Source of the DNA: an uncultured Lachnospiraceae bacterium
GTDB taxonomy: Bacteria > Bacillota > Clostridia > Lachnospirales > Lachnospiraceae
NCBI GenBank assembly: GCA_910577045.1
Contig: CAJTLB010000004.1
Coordinates: forward strand, 1-64,000
Reading direction: 5' to 3'
DNA: 64,000 nt
Shown piece after piece: positions 53,610-63,919 of the stretch. Position numbers and translations under genes: made by a program. Within the stretch, counting starts at the first letter, position 1. Every line of letters starts with the position of its first letter. Below the pieces are notes generated by a model. The model searched no databases, was not told where the DNA came from, and worked only from the letters and a program-made list of their open reading frames with translations.

Positions 53610-55271
53610 CTATAATTCCAAGATTGCCCCACGGTTCCCACTTGTCACCATAGAAGCATATCTTGCTAAATAGCCTGTTGTAATCTTTGGTTGTCTTGGC
53701 TGCCATGCTTCCTTTCTTTTTTGTAACTCTTCCTCGGATACTGCCAGCTCTAACTTATTCTCTGGTATATTTATCTTAATTATGTCGCCTTCTTCTACTA
53801 ATGCAATTGGGCCGCCAACCGCTGCCTCTGGTGATACATGACCGATAGAAGCACCCCTAGAAGCACCTGAAAAACGTCCATCTGTAATTAATGCTACGCT
53901 GGAACCAAGTCCCATGCCTGCTATGGCAGAAGTAGGATTTAACATTTCCCTCATGCCTGGGCCTCCTTTTGGCCCTTCATAACGGATTACCACTACATCG
54001 CCTGCTACAATTTTCCCGCCTTTAATTGCCTCTATTGCATCTTCTTCACAATCAAAGACTCTTGCAGGGCCTTCATGCACCATCATTTCTGGCACAACCG
54101 CAGAACGTTTTACTACACCCGTATCAGGTGCTAAATTTCCTTTTAATACTGCAATCCCGCCTGTTTCACTATATGGGTTTTCTATTGGCCGGATTACTTC
54201 TTTATTTAAGTTTACTGCATTTTTAATATTTTCTCCCACTGTTTTTCCAGTTACTGTAATACAATCTAAATTTAACAATCCTTTTTTGCTAATTTCTTTC
54301 ATAACGGCATAAATGCCGCCAGCCTCGTTCAAATCTTCCATATAAGTAGGGCCAGCAGGTGCTAAATGGCATAAGTTTGGTGTTTTTGCACTAATCTGGT
54401 TTGCAATTTCCATATCTAATTCCACACCAGCCTCATGTGCAATTGCTGGAAGGTGTAACATACTATTTGTCGAGCAGCCCAATGCCATATCCATTGTAAG
54501 TGCATTAAGGAATGCTTCTTTTGTCATAATATCCCTTGGACGGATATTTTTCTTTATCATTTCCATTACCTGCATACCTGCATGTTTTGCAAGTTTTATC
54601 CTTTCTGAATATACGGCTGGGATTGTACCATTCCCTTTTAAGCCCATGCCAAGCACTTCTGTTAAACAATTCATACTATTTGCCGTATACATGCCAGAAC
54701 AAGAACCACAAGTAGGGCATACTTTATTTTCAAATTCTGCCACATCTTCTTCTGTCATGGTGCCTGCTGCATAGGAACCAACCGCCTCAAACATAGAAGA
54801 AAGGCTCCTTTTCTCTCCCTTTACACGGCCGGCTAACATAGGGCCCCCGCTTACAAATACCGTTGGGATATTTAGCCTGGCAGCAGCCATTAAAAGCCCT
54901 GGCACATTTTTATCACAGTTTGGCACCATTACCAAAGCATCAAATGCGTGCGCCATTGCCATTGCTTCTGTAGAATCTGCAATTAAATCCCTTGTTACCA
55001 AAGAATATTTCATCCCTACATGGCCCATGGCAATCCCATCACATACAGCGATTGCTGGAAATACAATAGGAGTCCCCCCTGCCATTGATACTCCTGTTTT
55101 TACTGCATTTACAATTTTATCTAAATTCATATGCCCTGGGACAATCTCATTATAAGAGCTTGCTATCCCAACTAATGGCCTGCTTAATTCCTCTTCTGTA
55201 AGCCCTAGTGCATTAAATAACGAACGATGTGGTGCTTGCTGCATACCTTTTGTTACGGAATCACTTCTCAT
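53610..55271 (-). CDS. ilvD: Dihydroxy-acid dehydratase
   Basis: The 553-aa iron-sulfur enzyme dehydrates dihydroxy acids in valine and isoleucine synthesis. The cluster cysteines lie in [20 protein letters not shown] and [20 protein letters not shown]. The start [20 protein letters not shown] at 55271 matches the family; a longer in-frame start at 55307 is less likely. Same operon as leuB and ilvB. Confidence 0.96.
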   Translation of the reverse strand: MRSDSVTKGMQQAPHRSLFNALGLTEEELSRPLVGIASSYNEIVPGHMNLDKIVNAVKTGVSMAGGTPIVFPAIAVCDGIAMGHVGMKYSLVTRDLIADSTEAMAMAHAFDALVMVPNCDKNVPGLLMAAARLNIPTVFVSGGPMLAGRVKGEKRSLSSMFEAVGSYAAGTMTEEDVAEFENKVCPTCGSCSGMYTANSMNCLTEVLGMGLKGNGTIPAVYSERIKLAKHAGMQVMEMIKKNIRPRDIMTKEAFLNALTMDMALGCSTNSMLHLPAIAHEAGVELDMEIANQISAKTPNLCHLAPAGPTYMEDLNEAGGIYAVMKEISKKGLLNLDCITVTGKTVGENIKNAVNLNKEVIRPIENPYSETGGIAVLKGNLAPDTGVVKRSAVVPEMMVHEGPARVFDCEEDAIEAIKGGKIVAGDVVVIRYEGPKGGPGMREMLNPTSAIAGMGLGSSVALITDGRFSGASRGASIGHVSPEAAVGGPIALVEEGDIIKINIPENKLELAVSEEELQKRKEAWQPRQPKITTGYLARYASMVTSGNRGAILEL

Positions 55272-55356
55272 ATACTTAACCTCATTTCTGCGCTGCTTTT
55301 TAAACACTTGCCAGTTTGCGGATACAGCGCGGACACAAACCTTTTACTCTTTCCTA

Positions 55357-56439
55357 CTATATACGTGCGGCGATACAATCGCCCATTTCATCTGTATTTA
55401 CCTGTTTACATCCATCAGACATAATATCCCCTGTCCGATAGCCTTCTGTCAATACCTTTTGTACTGCTGCCTCTATAGCATCTGCCTCTTTATCTAAATC
55501 AAAGGAAAAGCGAAGCATCATAGCTGCCGATAAAATTGTGGCAATAGGGTTTGCAATATTTTTCCCTGCAATATCTGGTGCAGAGCCACCACTTGGCTCA
55601 TATAAGCCAAACTTTGTATTATTTAAACTGGCAGAAGCAAGCATCCCTATTGATCCGGTAATCATACTAGCTTCATCGGATAAAATATCGCCAAACATAT
55701 TTTCTGTTAAAACCACGTCAAATTGTGCTGGGTCTTTTACAAGCTGCATAGCACAATTATCCACTAACATATGTTCCAAAGTAACCTCTGGGTAATCCTT
55801 TGCTACTTCTTCCACCACTTTTCTCCAAAGCCGCGAAGAATCTAATACATTTGCTTTATCCACGCTTGTTACTTTTTTCCTTCTTTTCCTTGCAATGTCA
55901 AATGCCCTTTTAGCAACTCTCCTAATTTCTGTTTCATCATATGTCAACGTATCACATGCCTTTCGGATACCATTTTCTTCTATTGTCTTTCGCTCCCCAA
56001 AGTAAAGGCCACCTGTCAACTCCCTCATAATTACCAAATCAAAACCATTCCCAATTACTTCGTCTTTTAATGGGCAGGCTGCCTTTAATTCTTGGTATAA
56101 CAATGCTGGCCTTACATTAGCAAATAAATTTAATGACTTACGGAGTTTTAATAAGCCTGCTTCCGGCCTTTTTTCTGGCGGGAGCTGATACCATGGAGAA
56201 GTGCTGGTATTGCCGCCAATCGAACCCATTAACACAGCATCTGCATTTTTACATGCTGTAATTGCTTCTTCTGTAAGCGGCACGCCATGCACATCAATAG
56301 AAGCCCCTCCCATTAATACCTCTTTATACTGGAAGCTGTGCCCATATTTCTCCGCCACTGCATCTAGTACCTTTTTTGCTTCCCTAACGATTTCAGGCCC
56401 AATACCATCGCCGGAAATTACTGCTACCTTATAATTCAT
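55357..56439 (-). CDS. leuB: 3-isopropylmalate dehydrogenase
   Basis: The 360-aa enzyme oxidises and decarboxylates 3-isopropylmalate in leucine synthesis. It begins MNYKVAVISGDGIGPEIVRE, has MRELTGGLYFGERK, the Mg-binding VDNCAMQLVKDPAQFDVVLT, then NMFGDILSDEASMITGSIGM, and GSAPDIAGKNIANPIATILS. It is the first gene after the T-box leader. Confidence 0.96.
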   Translation of the reverse strand: MNYKVAVISGDGIGPEIVREAKKVLDAVAEKYGHSFQYKEVLMGGASIDVHGVPLTEEAITACKNADAVLMGSIGGNTSTSPWYQLPPEKRPEAGLLKLRKSLNLFANVRPALLYQELKAACPLKDEVIGNGFDLVIMRELTGGLYFGERKTIEENGIRKACDTLTYDETEIRRVAKRAFDIARKRRKKVTSVDKANVLDSSRLWRKVVEEVAKDYPEVTLEHMLVDNCAMQLVKDPAQFDVVLTENMFGDILSDEASMITGSIGMLASASLNNTKFGLYEPSGGSAPDIAGKNIANPIATILSAAMMLRFSFDLDKEADAIEAAVQKVLTEGYRTGDIMSDGCKQVNTDEMGDCIAARI

Positions 56440-56469
56440 TCCTTTTCCCCTTTCTTATCTTCCATGAAT

Positions 56470-56748
56470 AAAAATACCCTAAGCCATCCTTATGGATAAC
56501 TTAGGGCGAACTTTTCTGTCCGTGGTACCACCTAAATTCAGTTTCCTGCACTTACCCGGTACGGGATTGCTCCGATACCGCTTCCCTATAACGGTGGAAA
56601 TCCGTCAATGCTTAATTAGAATATACATTTCTGTTCAGCTCTGAAGCTCAAGGGCTACTTCCATACTTTCCTCACGAAGATTTACACCTGCCATCTTCTC
56701 TCTAGGCTTGTAGAATACTATGTACTCCTCCCTGTCAACGCCTCTGTA
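56470..56748 (-). promoter_or_regulatory. T-box riboswitch of the branched-chain amino acid operon
   Basis: On the minus strand the leader contains the T-box sequence AGGTGGTACCACGG (about 56533-56520), which pairs with the tRNA acceptor end, preceded by a long stem I region and followed by a terminator: CCCTAAG and CTTAGGG arms (56477-56506) then a T-rich tail. Given leuB-ilvD-ilvB, a leucine-, valine- or isoleucine-tRNA is the likely ligand; I could not fix the specifier codon. Uncharged tRNA would favour the antiterminator and expression. Confidence 0.92.
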
Positions 56749-56764
56749 TGTGAAATTTAGTATT

Positions 56765-56793
56765 ATTATAAAAGCTTTCAGAAAGATTGTCAA
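56765..56793 (-). promoter_or_regulatory. Promoter of the T-box leader
   Basis: On the minus strand TTGACA (56793-56788), 17-bp spacer, TATAAT (56770-56765), perfect consensus. Confidence 0.85.
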
Positions 56794-56818
56794 TACCAAC
56801 TTTTACAAATTCCTTTTG

Positions 56819-58456
56819 TTATGAAAGTGGTCTTACTGGATTTTCTGGAACTGGTACAACAAATAATGGAACTAACATATCTCCTTCTAAATATAATAAA
56901 GAACCTATTGTCCCATCTCCTATCAAATATCCATAATAAGGCTCTTCACCATTTTCAAAAAAAATTCCATTTGCGGAACATATTCTTTCATTTACTATTT
57001 CCATCTCTTCTAGGCTGACATAAGAATCAAAAAGTTCTATTCCATCCAAAGAATACTTCTGTTTGATTAACTTTTTATTATATACATCATATACATACAT
57101 TTCTTCTTGGTTTATTGGATGTAAATATACCATGCTGCCATCTACAGATACATGGACTTCACAATAATTATCCCCTTGCGTATAATGACATCCAATTGCT
57201 TTTAAATCAACGGCCCCTACTATCCCATACTCCAAAGACTGCCAAATATTCTCTGGCATAGACATACTAACTGGAATAACCCCATTTATCTGCTTCGCAT
57301 ATATAAATAGCCCAAAATAATCATGGAAAATAATTATCTCATTTTGCGCGTAATCTAAATATACCCCATCTGCACCTACTATCATATCAGGCATTATTTG
57401 TGGCATTGTAATTTCTATTTCTATTGGTAATTCTTCCTGCCCTAACACAGTAATTTCTTTTGTAGTTTCCTGCAAGATTACACTTTCCTTTTCTTTTTCT
57501 GTATTTGTTTCTTCAGAAATATCTGTTGTTACTGGATTTGTTAATAATCCTAAAAATAATGTTACAATAAGAATACCTGCAAATATTCCTGTAAAAAATA
57601 ACGGTTTTTTATACTGCATAATATTTTTTATCCTGCCTTTTACATTCCCTTCCCCAAATGCCAATGGTATCCCCCTATTTTCTTTTTTACCTGTTGACAT
57701 TGAAAGAAGTGTTTGTGCATAAACAGTACAGCAATCTTCTCCCAGTTGCCACATTACCGCTTCATCGCAAGACATCTCCATATCACTTTCCATACAAAAA
57801 AATGCTACCCATGCCAAAGGATTAAACCAATGAAGTATTGTAACAAAAAATGTAATCCCTTTTATTGCCGCATCTTTCCGTTTTATATGGACCTGCTCAT
57901 GTAAAATCACATATTCCATTTCCTCTTTTGTAATACTAGAAGGAAGGTATATCTTTTGTTTTATAATTCCCATAACAAATGGCATATCTATCCCATCTGT
58001 TAAATAAATATTATCCTTAAGCCCTATTTGTACCTGCAATTTACGTTTTAATTTTACCAGGGAGAACAAACTATACAAAACCAATAAAACCACTCCAGCC
58101 AGCCATATATAGCTTCCAAGAACTATTAGTGCCTGAATAGGATCTACGCTATTTTCTGGCGCAGGTGCCAAAAAAGAAAAATCAATAAAAGAAAGACCAG
58201 AATTTTTTAGATTTTGAGAAGCAACCTGCCCTATCGGATTTTGTTGGAATAACTGTTGCTTTTTGGGGAAAACGCTAAATATACTTTCTAAAGAGAAAGG
58301 GCATAAAAAACGAATATAAGGAATTGCCCAGATAAAATAGGAATATTTCTTTGGAACTTTACATAACTGAAATACCCATCTTGTTAATAAAATAAAGCAA
58401 ACCACAACTCCTGCCTGATAACTCATACCAAGTAATTGAAGAAATACTGCTTCCAC
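56819..58456 (-). CDS. BlaR1/MecR1-like M56 metalloprotease sensor, second copy
   Basis: The 545-aa membrane protein has N-terminal hydrophobic segments, a zinc site LHEQVHIKRKDAAIKG (HExxH) near residue 186, and a membrane segment at about 282-302 (LFFTGIFAGILIVTLFLGLL). The C-terminal outer part, about 240 residues, is beta-rich (YLDYAQNEIIIFHDYFGLFI) and not a recognisable penicillin-binding domain. It likely senses an external signal and inactivates the BlaI-like repressor encoded 14 nt upstream. Confidence 0.8.
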   Translation of the reverse strand: MEAVFLQLLGMSYQAGVVVCFILLTRWVFQLCKVPKKYSYFIWAIPYIRFLCPFSLESIFSVFPKKQQLFQQNPIGQVASQNLKNSGLSFIDFSFLAPAPENSVDPIQALIVLGSYIWLAGVVLLVLYSLFSLVKLKRKLQVQIGLKDNIYLTDGIDMPFVMGIIKQKIYLPSSITKEEMEYVILHEQVHIKRKDAAIKGITFFVTILHWFNPLAWVAFFCMESDMEMSCDEAVMWQLGEDCCTVYAQTLLSMSTGKKENRGIPLAFGEGNVKGRIKNIMQYKKPLFFTGIFAGILIVTLFLGLLTNPVTTDISEETNTEKEKESVILQETTKEITVLGQEELPIEIEITMPQIMPDMIVGADGVYLDYAQNEIIIFHDYFGLFIYAKQINGVIPVSMSMPENIWQSLEYGIVGAVDLKAIGCHYTQGDNYCEVHVSVDGSMVYLHPINQEEMYVYDVYNKKLIKQKYSLDGIELFDSYVSLEEMEIVNERICSANGIFFENGEEPYYGYLIGDGTIGSLLYLEGDMLVPLFVVPVPENPVRPLS

Positions 58457-58470
58457 TAATATCCTCCTTT

Positions 58471-58830
58471 CTATTTTTTCCGGTTAATAATATCTTGGAT
58501 CTCTTGAATTTCTTCTTTGCTCAATGCTTTTCTTGACGTAAATGCTGCTAAGAAACTAGGCAGCGAACCACCAAAAGACCGTTCAATATAAGATTCACTC
58601 TGCCTAGCATAAAATTCTTCTTTTGAAATTAAAACGGTTATTGTCCCATTTTGATTCTGAAATATCCCCCTTTTGCTTAACTTTTTTAAAACAGTATATG
58701 TAGTTGTCCTTTTCCAGCCAAGTACTTTCTCACAGAGCTTTATTAATTCATTAGTCGATAATGGGGCATGTTCCCAAATAATATCTGCAAACCGGCTTTC
58801 AATATTCCCTAAACTATATTCCTCCACCAT
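58471..58830 (-). CDS. BlaI/MecI-like repressor, second copy
   Basis: The 119-aa winged-helix protein starts MVEEYSLGNIESRFADIIWE and has LCEKVLGWKRTTTYTVLKKL, the recognition helix of BlaI proteins (T-x-x-T-V-x-x-x-L). The ATG at 58830 is chosen because GGAGG lies 5 nt upstream. A nested palindrome in the promoter region is the likely operator. Confidence 0.87.
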   Translation of the reverse strand: MVEEYSLGNIESRFADIIWEHAPLSTNELIKLCEKVLGWKRTTTYTVLKKLSKRGIFQNQNGTITVLISKEEFYARQSESYIERSFGGSLPSFLAAFTSRKALSKEEIQEIQDIINRKK

Positions 58831-58863
58831 ATGCCTCCTTTCTGCCATTTGCTTATTACATTT

Positions 58864-58908
58864 ATGTCTATATATAATAGACAACTATAGTCTATCATAT
58901 ATAGACAT
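58864..58908. promoter_or_regulatory. Nested palindromic operator of the second BlaI/BlaR pair
   Basis: Outer arms ATGTCTATATAT and ATATATAGACAT (58864-58875, 58897-58908) enclose TAGACAACTATAGTCTA (58878-58894), itself a dyad. The repeated TAGAC/GTCTA half-sites suggest cooperative binding of BlaI-like dimers over the promoter. Confidence 0.65.
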
Positions 58909-58939
58909 AAAAAACAAGTATTATTTTTATTTGGTTTAT

Positions 58940-60643
58940 TTATTTCCCTACCTGGTACACATTTTCTTCATTTATAACTAAAAACTTGTTTTTCTGCTTC
59001 ATTAACTTACTACTTTCTACTATAATCTCACAGATAAAGTCTTTATAAGTAGATTTTTGATACGAATATCCCCGTATTTTCCCCTCTAATGGAATATAAA
59101 GAATAGAAGCACTTATACAGATATGTTCCAGATTACAACTATAAGAAATTTGATTATCTTGATATTCAATGCCATTTTCCCCTAAAATACAGGTTAAAAA
59201 GCTGCCTCTCTCATTTTCCAAAATAATTAACCATTTTCTTGTTAAATTATCATAATGGATACCACAATTTTGTATCCTATCTTGATATTCTAATTCTGTA
59301 TTTCTTCCATTTCTATGAAATACCAATCTTCCATGGCAAATATTTACAATACAGTATTGCCCACTTTCCACTTTAAAATATGCCCGGTTACTACATTTGC
59401 AAACAGGTTTTATACTATTGCCACTTTCTAACACTGTAATATCCATAAAAGTATGTTGCCTAGAAATATAATAAATATGGTTCTCTTCCACTATAATATC
59501 ACTTTTATACTTTTTTTCTACTTGATAAATTCGATTAGAATAAATTATAATATTGCCTTTTTTCTCTTCTATCTGATACCCTTTTTCTGTAAAATAATAT
59601 TTTATGCCATACTGGTATTTTACCTTTTTCTTATTTCTAATATCAATAATATATCCTTCTTTATCTAAATAAGAAAATTCATTTACCATTACTTTAATAT
59701 TTTCTTTCTGGAAAAGAGGCATACAATATAACCCATTGCTTTCTTCTTTTATAATTGGTTTTTTCTGTATCTGCGCATACTGATTGCACAATGGGCAAGA
59801 TGTATAGTTTCCATAATAATATTCTTTATCTTTCTTACAATACTTTAAATTTTCTGCCATTTCTTCTAATTCTCTTCCAAACTTTCGTTCTCCCAATTCA
59901 AAAATCCGTTTGGATCGTTCCACATAATTTGGCGAAAATATTTTCCACGATTTTACTACTTTTGGTATGATAATCCCTGTATGGCCAATTACAGAAATCC
60001 CTTTTTTCATCCGTTCTACTATATTCATATCAGGTACCATTGTCCCGCCAAATGGATGCATCCTAGTTAATAATTTCCATGCCAATATATAAAACGCATA
60101 TATATCCGTCTCTTGGTTAAAATTATTTGACTGAAGTCTTGGATCACAAAACAACACCATTGCCATTTGGCAATTCTCTGTTTCAATACTCCAACTGTCA
60201 CAGTCAATCCAATAAATATTGTTATCCTTATCAAATAAAATATTTCTGTCATTTAGATCCCCAATATAAATTTGATCTTTATGTAATTGTTCCAATATCG
60301 TTTGTACTTTTACCAATATTTGTATAATATCCTTTGTGGTAATATTATTAACGGTTGTAAATTTTTTATTAGCCAGCTTCCGTATTTCTTCACCTTCCAC
60401 TTTATCCATACTATAACCAATAAATTCTCCCTTTTTATCTACAACAAGTTCCAAAGGGCAAACTACTTCTTTTGGAAGTGCCTTTTTCATCAATAATTGT
60501 ATTTTCCTTTGTTTTTTATTTTTATCAATTCCTGGTTTATATACTTTTATAATCTTTTCCTTATATTCATAAATAATTCCTTCCCCTCCTTCTGTAAGCG
60601 GAATTTCTTTTCCTATATCAAACTGGATACTCACTAAATCCAC
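58940..60643 (-). CDS. Protein kinase of a TerY-P-type triad
   Basis: The 567-aa protein has an N-terminal kinase-like domain: glycine loop LTEGGEGIIYEY (16-27), beta-3 lysine in IIKVYK (K33), catalytic loop YIGDLNDRNILF (D129, N134) and metal Asp in WIDCDSW (D147). After about residue 265 comes a CPLC zinc-ribbon-like segment, then about 270 residues of repeated beta strands, possibly a propeller. Kinases with a zinc ribbon next to PP2C and vWA genes form the TerY-P triad. The cytoplasmic substrate is unknown, perhaps the vWA protein. It is the last gene of the operon. Confidence 0.75.
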   Translation of the reverse strand: MDLVSIQFDIGKEIPLTEGGEGIIYEYKEKIIKVYKPGIDKNKKQRKIQLLMKKALPKEVVCPLELVVDKKGEFIGYSMDKVEGEEIRKLANKKFTTVNNITTKDIIQILVKVQTILEQLHKDQIYIGDLNDRNILFDKDNNIYWIDCDSWSIETENCQMAMVLFCDPRLQSNNFNQETDIYAFYILAWKLLTRMHPFGGTMVPDMNIVERMKKGISVIGHTGIIIPKVVKSWKIFSPNYVERSKRIFELGERKFGRELEEMAENLKYCKKDKEYYYGNYTSCPLCNQYAQIQKKPIIKEESNGLYCMPLFQKENIKVMVNEFSYLDKEGYIIDIRNKKKVKYQYGIKYYFTEKGYQIEEKKGNIIIYSNRIYQVEKKYKSDIIVEENHIYYISRQHTFMDITVLESGNSIKPVCKCSNRAYFKVESGQYCIVNICHGRLVFHRNGRNTELEYQDRIQNCGIHYDNLTRKWLIILENERGSFLTCILGENGIEYQDNQISYSCNLEHICISASILYIPLEGKIRGYSYQKSTYKDFICEIIVESSKLMKQKNKFLVINEENVYQVGK

Positions 60644-60654
60644 CCCTAACTAAA

Positions 60655-61284
60655 TTAGAACACAATTGTAATATCATCTTTACAATATTTCTGGTTCCTA
60701 TTTATAAAACGCTTTATTTTCCCTATATTTTGTAATTTTAATAATTCTATCAATTCCTGTTTCAATTTTTCTTCTCTTAAAATATAACGGATTCCATCTG
60801 AAGCAACTCCAACCTTTTGGTATAACGCTTTTTCATATATTTTTATCTTTGGCTTTACCCCTTCTTTATACTTATTTAAAGAATCTTTGCTGCAATAATA
60901 ATACGCATAATATCCCGGATACTCCCCATCTGTAAATTCTTCAAAAGAAATTGTTCCTTCTTTATCTAATACAATGACATAGCCATCTCCATAACAAGAA
61001 AATTGGAATGTCTTTTCTGTTTCTGTTACTTTTAAAATAGTAAAACAAAGGAAATTTTTTATAGAGGCATTGGTATGGCCAAAAATAGGAACTAATTGTT
61101 TAAAAATTTGTTTGGTGCCTAATCCTCTGCTTGCTAAATAACAATACGCCTTTGCCCCTACTTCCGTATGTTTTCCCGCAGAACAGCCATCACATACAAT
61201 CTTTGTCCTTTCTGTCTCTACCCCATAATCCTGGCAATTTTTCCCTATTTCTAAATGAGCCATACCAATTTTATTTACTACCAT
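60655..61284 (-). CDS. PP2C-type protein phosphatase
   Basis: The 209-aa protein has PP2C motifs in order: NCQDYGVE (D19), IVCDGCSAGKHTEVGAKA (D32-G33), SCYGDGYVIVLDKEG, GVASDGI and the C-terminal CKDDITIVF, so the two-metal site is intact. It would reverse the kinase encoded 11 nt downstream. Together with the vWA gene upstream it forms the triad. Confidence 0.85.
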   Translation of the reverse strand: MVVNKIGMAHLEIGKNCQDYGVETERTKIVCDGCSAGKHTEVGAKAYCYLASRGLGTKQIFKQLVPIFGHTNASIKNFLCFTILKVTETEKTFQFSCYGDGYVIVLDKEGTISFEEFTDGEYPGYYAYYYCSKDSLNKYKEGVKPKIKIYEKALYQKVGVASDGIRYILREEKLKQELIELLKLQNIGKIKRFINRNQKYCKDDITIVF

Positions 61285-61353
61285 TCTTCTTTTCCCCTAT
61301 CTATATATCCTTTATCCTCTTCCTAACTTTTCCTTTATTGCTTCTGCTAAATA

Positions 61354-62031
61354 TTAAACCTGAAAGAAATCATCTTCGTCTGCCAATATGGATTTACTAC
61401 TTTCAATTACAGATTTTGACAAGCACTCAAATGCCTTGCGAAGTTCTTCTGCCGAACTAGTTATATCCAAAATATTCCGAAACCCTAACTGTTTTGCCTC
61501 GTCCAATGCTTCTCCTCCAAAGCTAATAAAAGCTGTTGTAATTTCCTCTTTATTTAAAAACCCTATTGCATCCTTTGCATCCCCAAAACTACTAATTGAA
61601 GCATTATCCTTGCCATCACTAAATAAAGCAAATACCGCTTTCACCCTTACTCCCTGATCCTTGAGGTATTTCCTATATTCCTTTAATTTTTTTGTCCCTT
61701 TTATAATTGCATCATACATAGCAGTACAGCCGCCTGCCTGAAAGTCCGTATTAAATTCACGAATTCTTTTATATCCGCCAATTTCAATATGTTCTTCAAA
61801 ATTTGCCCTAGCGGCTAGTATTTCTTCCTCCTCATCCGAAGCCAGCAGCGCCTCTTTAAAATCACATAAACTTTTCACCATATCTTTTGTATAAGTTCCC
61901 ATAGACCCTGATTGGTCAATTCCTAAAAACATTAAATTAATATTTTCCCCATCTATTTCTTCTACAGAAGTATTTTCTATTTCAATTTCCTCTAACCCAT
62001 CTATTTCCACCTCATTATTCCATGCTGCCAT
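61354..62031 (-). CDS. vWA domain protein, TerY-like
   Basis: The 225-aa protein has a complete MIDAS: GIDQSGSMGTY (D39, S41, S43), a Thr in AGGCTAMYDAII and an Asp in ALFSDGKDNAS. There is no signal peptide; a short acidic N-terminal extension precedes the domain. TerY-like vWA proteins partner with kinase and PP2C genes and are proposed to be phosphorylated or to assemble protein complexes in stress responses. Confidence 0.85.
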   Translation of the reverse strand: MAAWNNEVEIDGLEEIEIENTSVEEIDGENINLMFLGIDQSGSMGTYTKDMVKSLCDFKEALLASDEEEEILAARANFEEHIEIGGYKRIREFNTDFQAGGCTAMYDAIIKGTKKLKEYRKYLKDQGVRVKAVFALFSDGKDNASISSFGDAKDAIGFLNKEEITTAFISFGGEALDEAKQLGFRNILDITSSAEELRKAFECLSKSVIESSKSILADEDDFFQV

Positions 62032-62052
62032 TACAAATCCCTCCTTTTACCC

Positions 62053-62961
62053 CTATAAAGTTATCTCTGTACTTTTTACAATATTTACTTGGTATCTTTG
62101 CTTAAATTCTAAAAACGCCTGTTCTGTTATTGTTTCAAAACCTGGAATAGATGACATACAATCCTCTAAAATATAAATCTTTTTTGTAATTTCTGGCCTT
62201 GATTTATAATATTCTACAATCTGTTTTATACTTTCTAATACACAGTGGGATTTTGCTTCTCCAGCTATGATTATCTTATCAAATTTTTCTAATTTATTTA
62301 AAAACTCCAAATTAATAAATCCTTTTGTGTCATACTCTGGTCGAATTACCCCATACATTTCCGACAATGGATCCTGCCCTTTTACTAACCGCTGTACCAC
62401 TGCTTTTTTTGCAACGGAATGAAAATATACCATATTGGCAAATTGATTTTCTAACGCATTCCCTGTTGTGCCTTGGATACAATGATAAGGCCAGATACAC
62501 AAGGTCTTTTTCCTATCTTGCTCTAAATGTTCAATGTAATCCCTAGATGCAATTGGGTTAATGACTGCCTTCCATTTTCCTGAGTCTAAATCTGCTAATG
62601 TAATAAGTGTATATGGCTCTGGATAATTTCCATTTTCATCTATCCACCAACATGGATGGAAAATCTGGTGCGGCGTATGAGTATCTATAGATACTGCAAT
62701 ATTGGAAATTTTATCCATATTATTATAAATAAATTGGGTTATCCTTTCTACATCCTTACAAGCCCCTGGTACGCCAAGCGCGCCATTCTCCATAAAATCT
62801 TGCTGAATATCAATTCCCAAAAATAATACTCTTTCTTTATTTTGTCTTGAAGGTATAAATGCTTCCTTGTCTGCCATTTTTAAAATTTCATTTACATTTA
62901 TGGGATTTTCAGCCTTCCCAATTACATTTACATTCACAATGTCTGTATACCTTGCCTTCAT
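62053..62961 (-). CDS. Nicotinamidase-like cysteine hydrolase
   Basis: The 302-aa protein belongs to the isochorismatase/nicotinamidase fold: LFLGIDIQQDFMENGALGVP (D51), SIDTHTPHQIFHPCWW (metal ligands), WPYHCIQGTTGNALE, Lys in RLVKGQDPLSEMYG (K194) and Cys in IIAGEAKSHCVLESI (C240), so the D-K-C triad is present. It is longer than classic PncA (about 200 aa). Next to an NrtR-like gene, conversion of nicotinamide to nicotinate is the best guess. Confidence 0.8.
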   Translation of the reverse strand: MKARYTDIVNVNVIGKAENPINVNEILKMADKEAFIPSRQNKERVLFLGIDIQQDFMENGALGVPGACKDVERITQFIYNNMDKISNIAVSIDTHTPHQIFHPCWWIDENGNYPEPYTLITLADLDSGKWKAVINPIASRDYIEHLEQDRKKTLCIWPYHCIQGTTGNALENQFANMVYFHSVAKKAVVQRLVKGQDPLSEMYGVIRPEYDTKGFINLEFLNKLEKFDKIIIAGEAKSHCVLESIKQIVEYYKSRPEITKKIYILEDCMSSIPGFETITEQAFLEFKQRYQVNIVKSTEITL

Positions 62962-62976
62962 TCTTTTTCCCTCCTT

Positions 62977-63891
62977 TTATTTATAAAATGCCTCTATATT
63001 CCTTTTAAATAATTTTGCTGGCCTATGCCCTGCCCCTTCAGAAACTTCTTTTGTTTCCACTACATATTCCGCCATTTTCCTGCGGAAATTTGCTACAATT
63101 AACGGTTTCCCCTGCACAATTTCATATGCTTTTTGAAGCTCTGCCATAGTAAATGCCTCTGGCATTAAATCAAATATAATTTTTCCCGTATCACCTGTTT
63201 CTTTTTGTAAAGTCAGCCATGCACAAAGAATAATTTTTGCATGGTCAAACGCAATCCCATCTGTATTACTTATATGGTAACTTACAGTTTCATGATAATG
63301 GTGGAAACTCTTACACTCTTTGATTTTCGCTGTGAGTTTTAATTCCTCTCTTTCTGCACATTCCAAGCAAAGAAAATAATTATTTTCTATCACTGCTTTT
63401 TCTCCTTTTATTTCTTTACTGATCTCTTCCTTCTTTACTGTAACCTGGAACCACTTTGCTTCCCATGCATCCGTTCCTTCATGGACTTTATACTTTCCCC
63501 CTTCTATTAATGCTAAAAATGCCTGTGAAATAATCCAACCCCTAGGATCTCTATCCTTTTCACTAAAAATATCAAATAACCTTAAATAGGCATCTGCTAC
63601 CCCTGTTTCTTCTTCTAATTCCCTCCTAGCTGTTTCTAATACACTTTCTCCTTTCCTACAAAACCCGCCTGGCAATGCCCAATAATTCCTATAAGGGAAT
63701 GCCGCCCTCCGAATTAGCAAAAGTTTTAATACCTTCTCCGGGTCTTTCCTATAATTTTCTATACTCTCTTCTCTCTGTTCCATAATCGAAAAAACTGCCA
63801 TATCTGCCGCAATAGATGGCCTATCATAATTAGAAATATTATAAGCTGCTAAATATTCCCTTTCTTCTGATGACATTACATAATCTTTCAT
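62977..63891 (-). CDS. NrtR-like Nudix regulator
   Basis: The 304-aa protein has a Nudix domain with box GGFCRKGESVLETARRELEE (G-x5-E-x7-R-E-x-x-E-E, about residues 77-100, all acidic residues kept), and a C-terminal winged-helix region (FTMAELQKAYEIVQGKPLIV, then ANFRRKMAEYVVETKEV). This architecture is that of NrtR, an ADP-ribose-sensing repressor of NAD genes. The intact Nudix box means hydrolase activity is also possible. It is the first gene of the operon, and repeated operator-like sites lie over its promoter. Confidence 0.85.
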   Translation of the reverse strand: MKDYVMSSEEREYLAAYNISNYDRPSIAADMAVFSIMEQREESIENYRKDPEKVLKLLLIRRAAFPYRNYWALPGGFCRKGESVLETARRELEEETGVADAYLRLFDIFSEKDRDPRGWIISQAFLALIEGGKYKVHEGTDAWEAKWFQVTVKKEEISKEIKGEKAVIENNYFLCLECAEREELKLTAKIKECKSFHHYHETVSYHISNTDGIAFDHAKIILCAWLTLQKETGDTGKIIFDLMPEAFTMAELQKAYEIVQGKPLIVANFRRKMAEYVVETKEVSEGAGHRPAKLFKRNIEAFYK

Positions 63892-63919
63892 TTTTTCTTC
63901 CTTTCTTTTATTCTATTCT

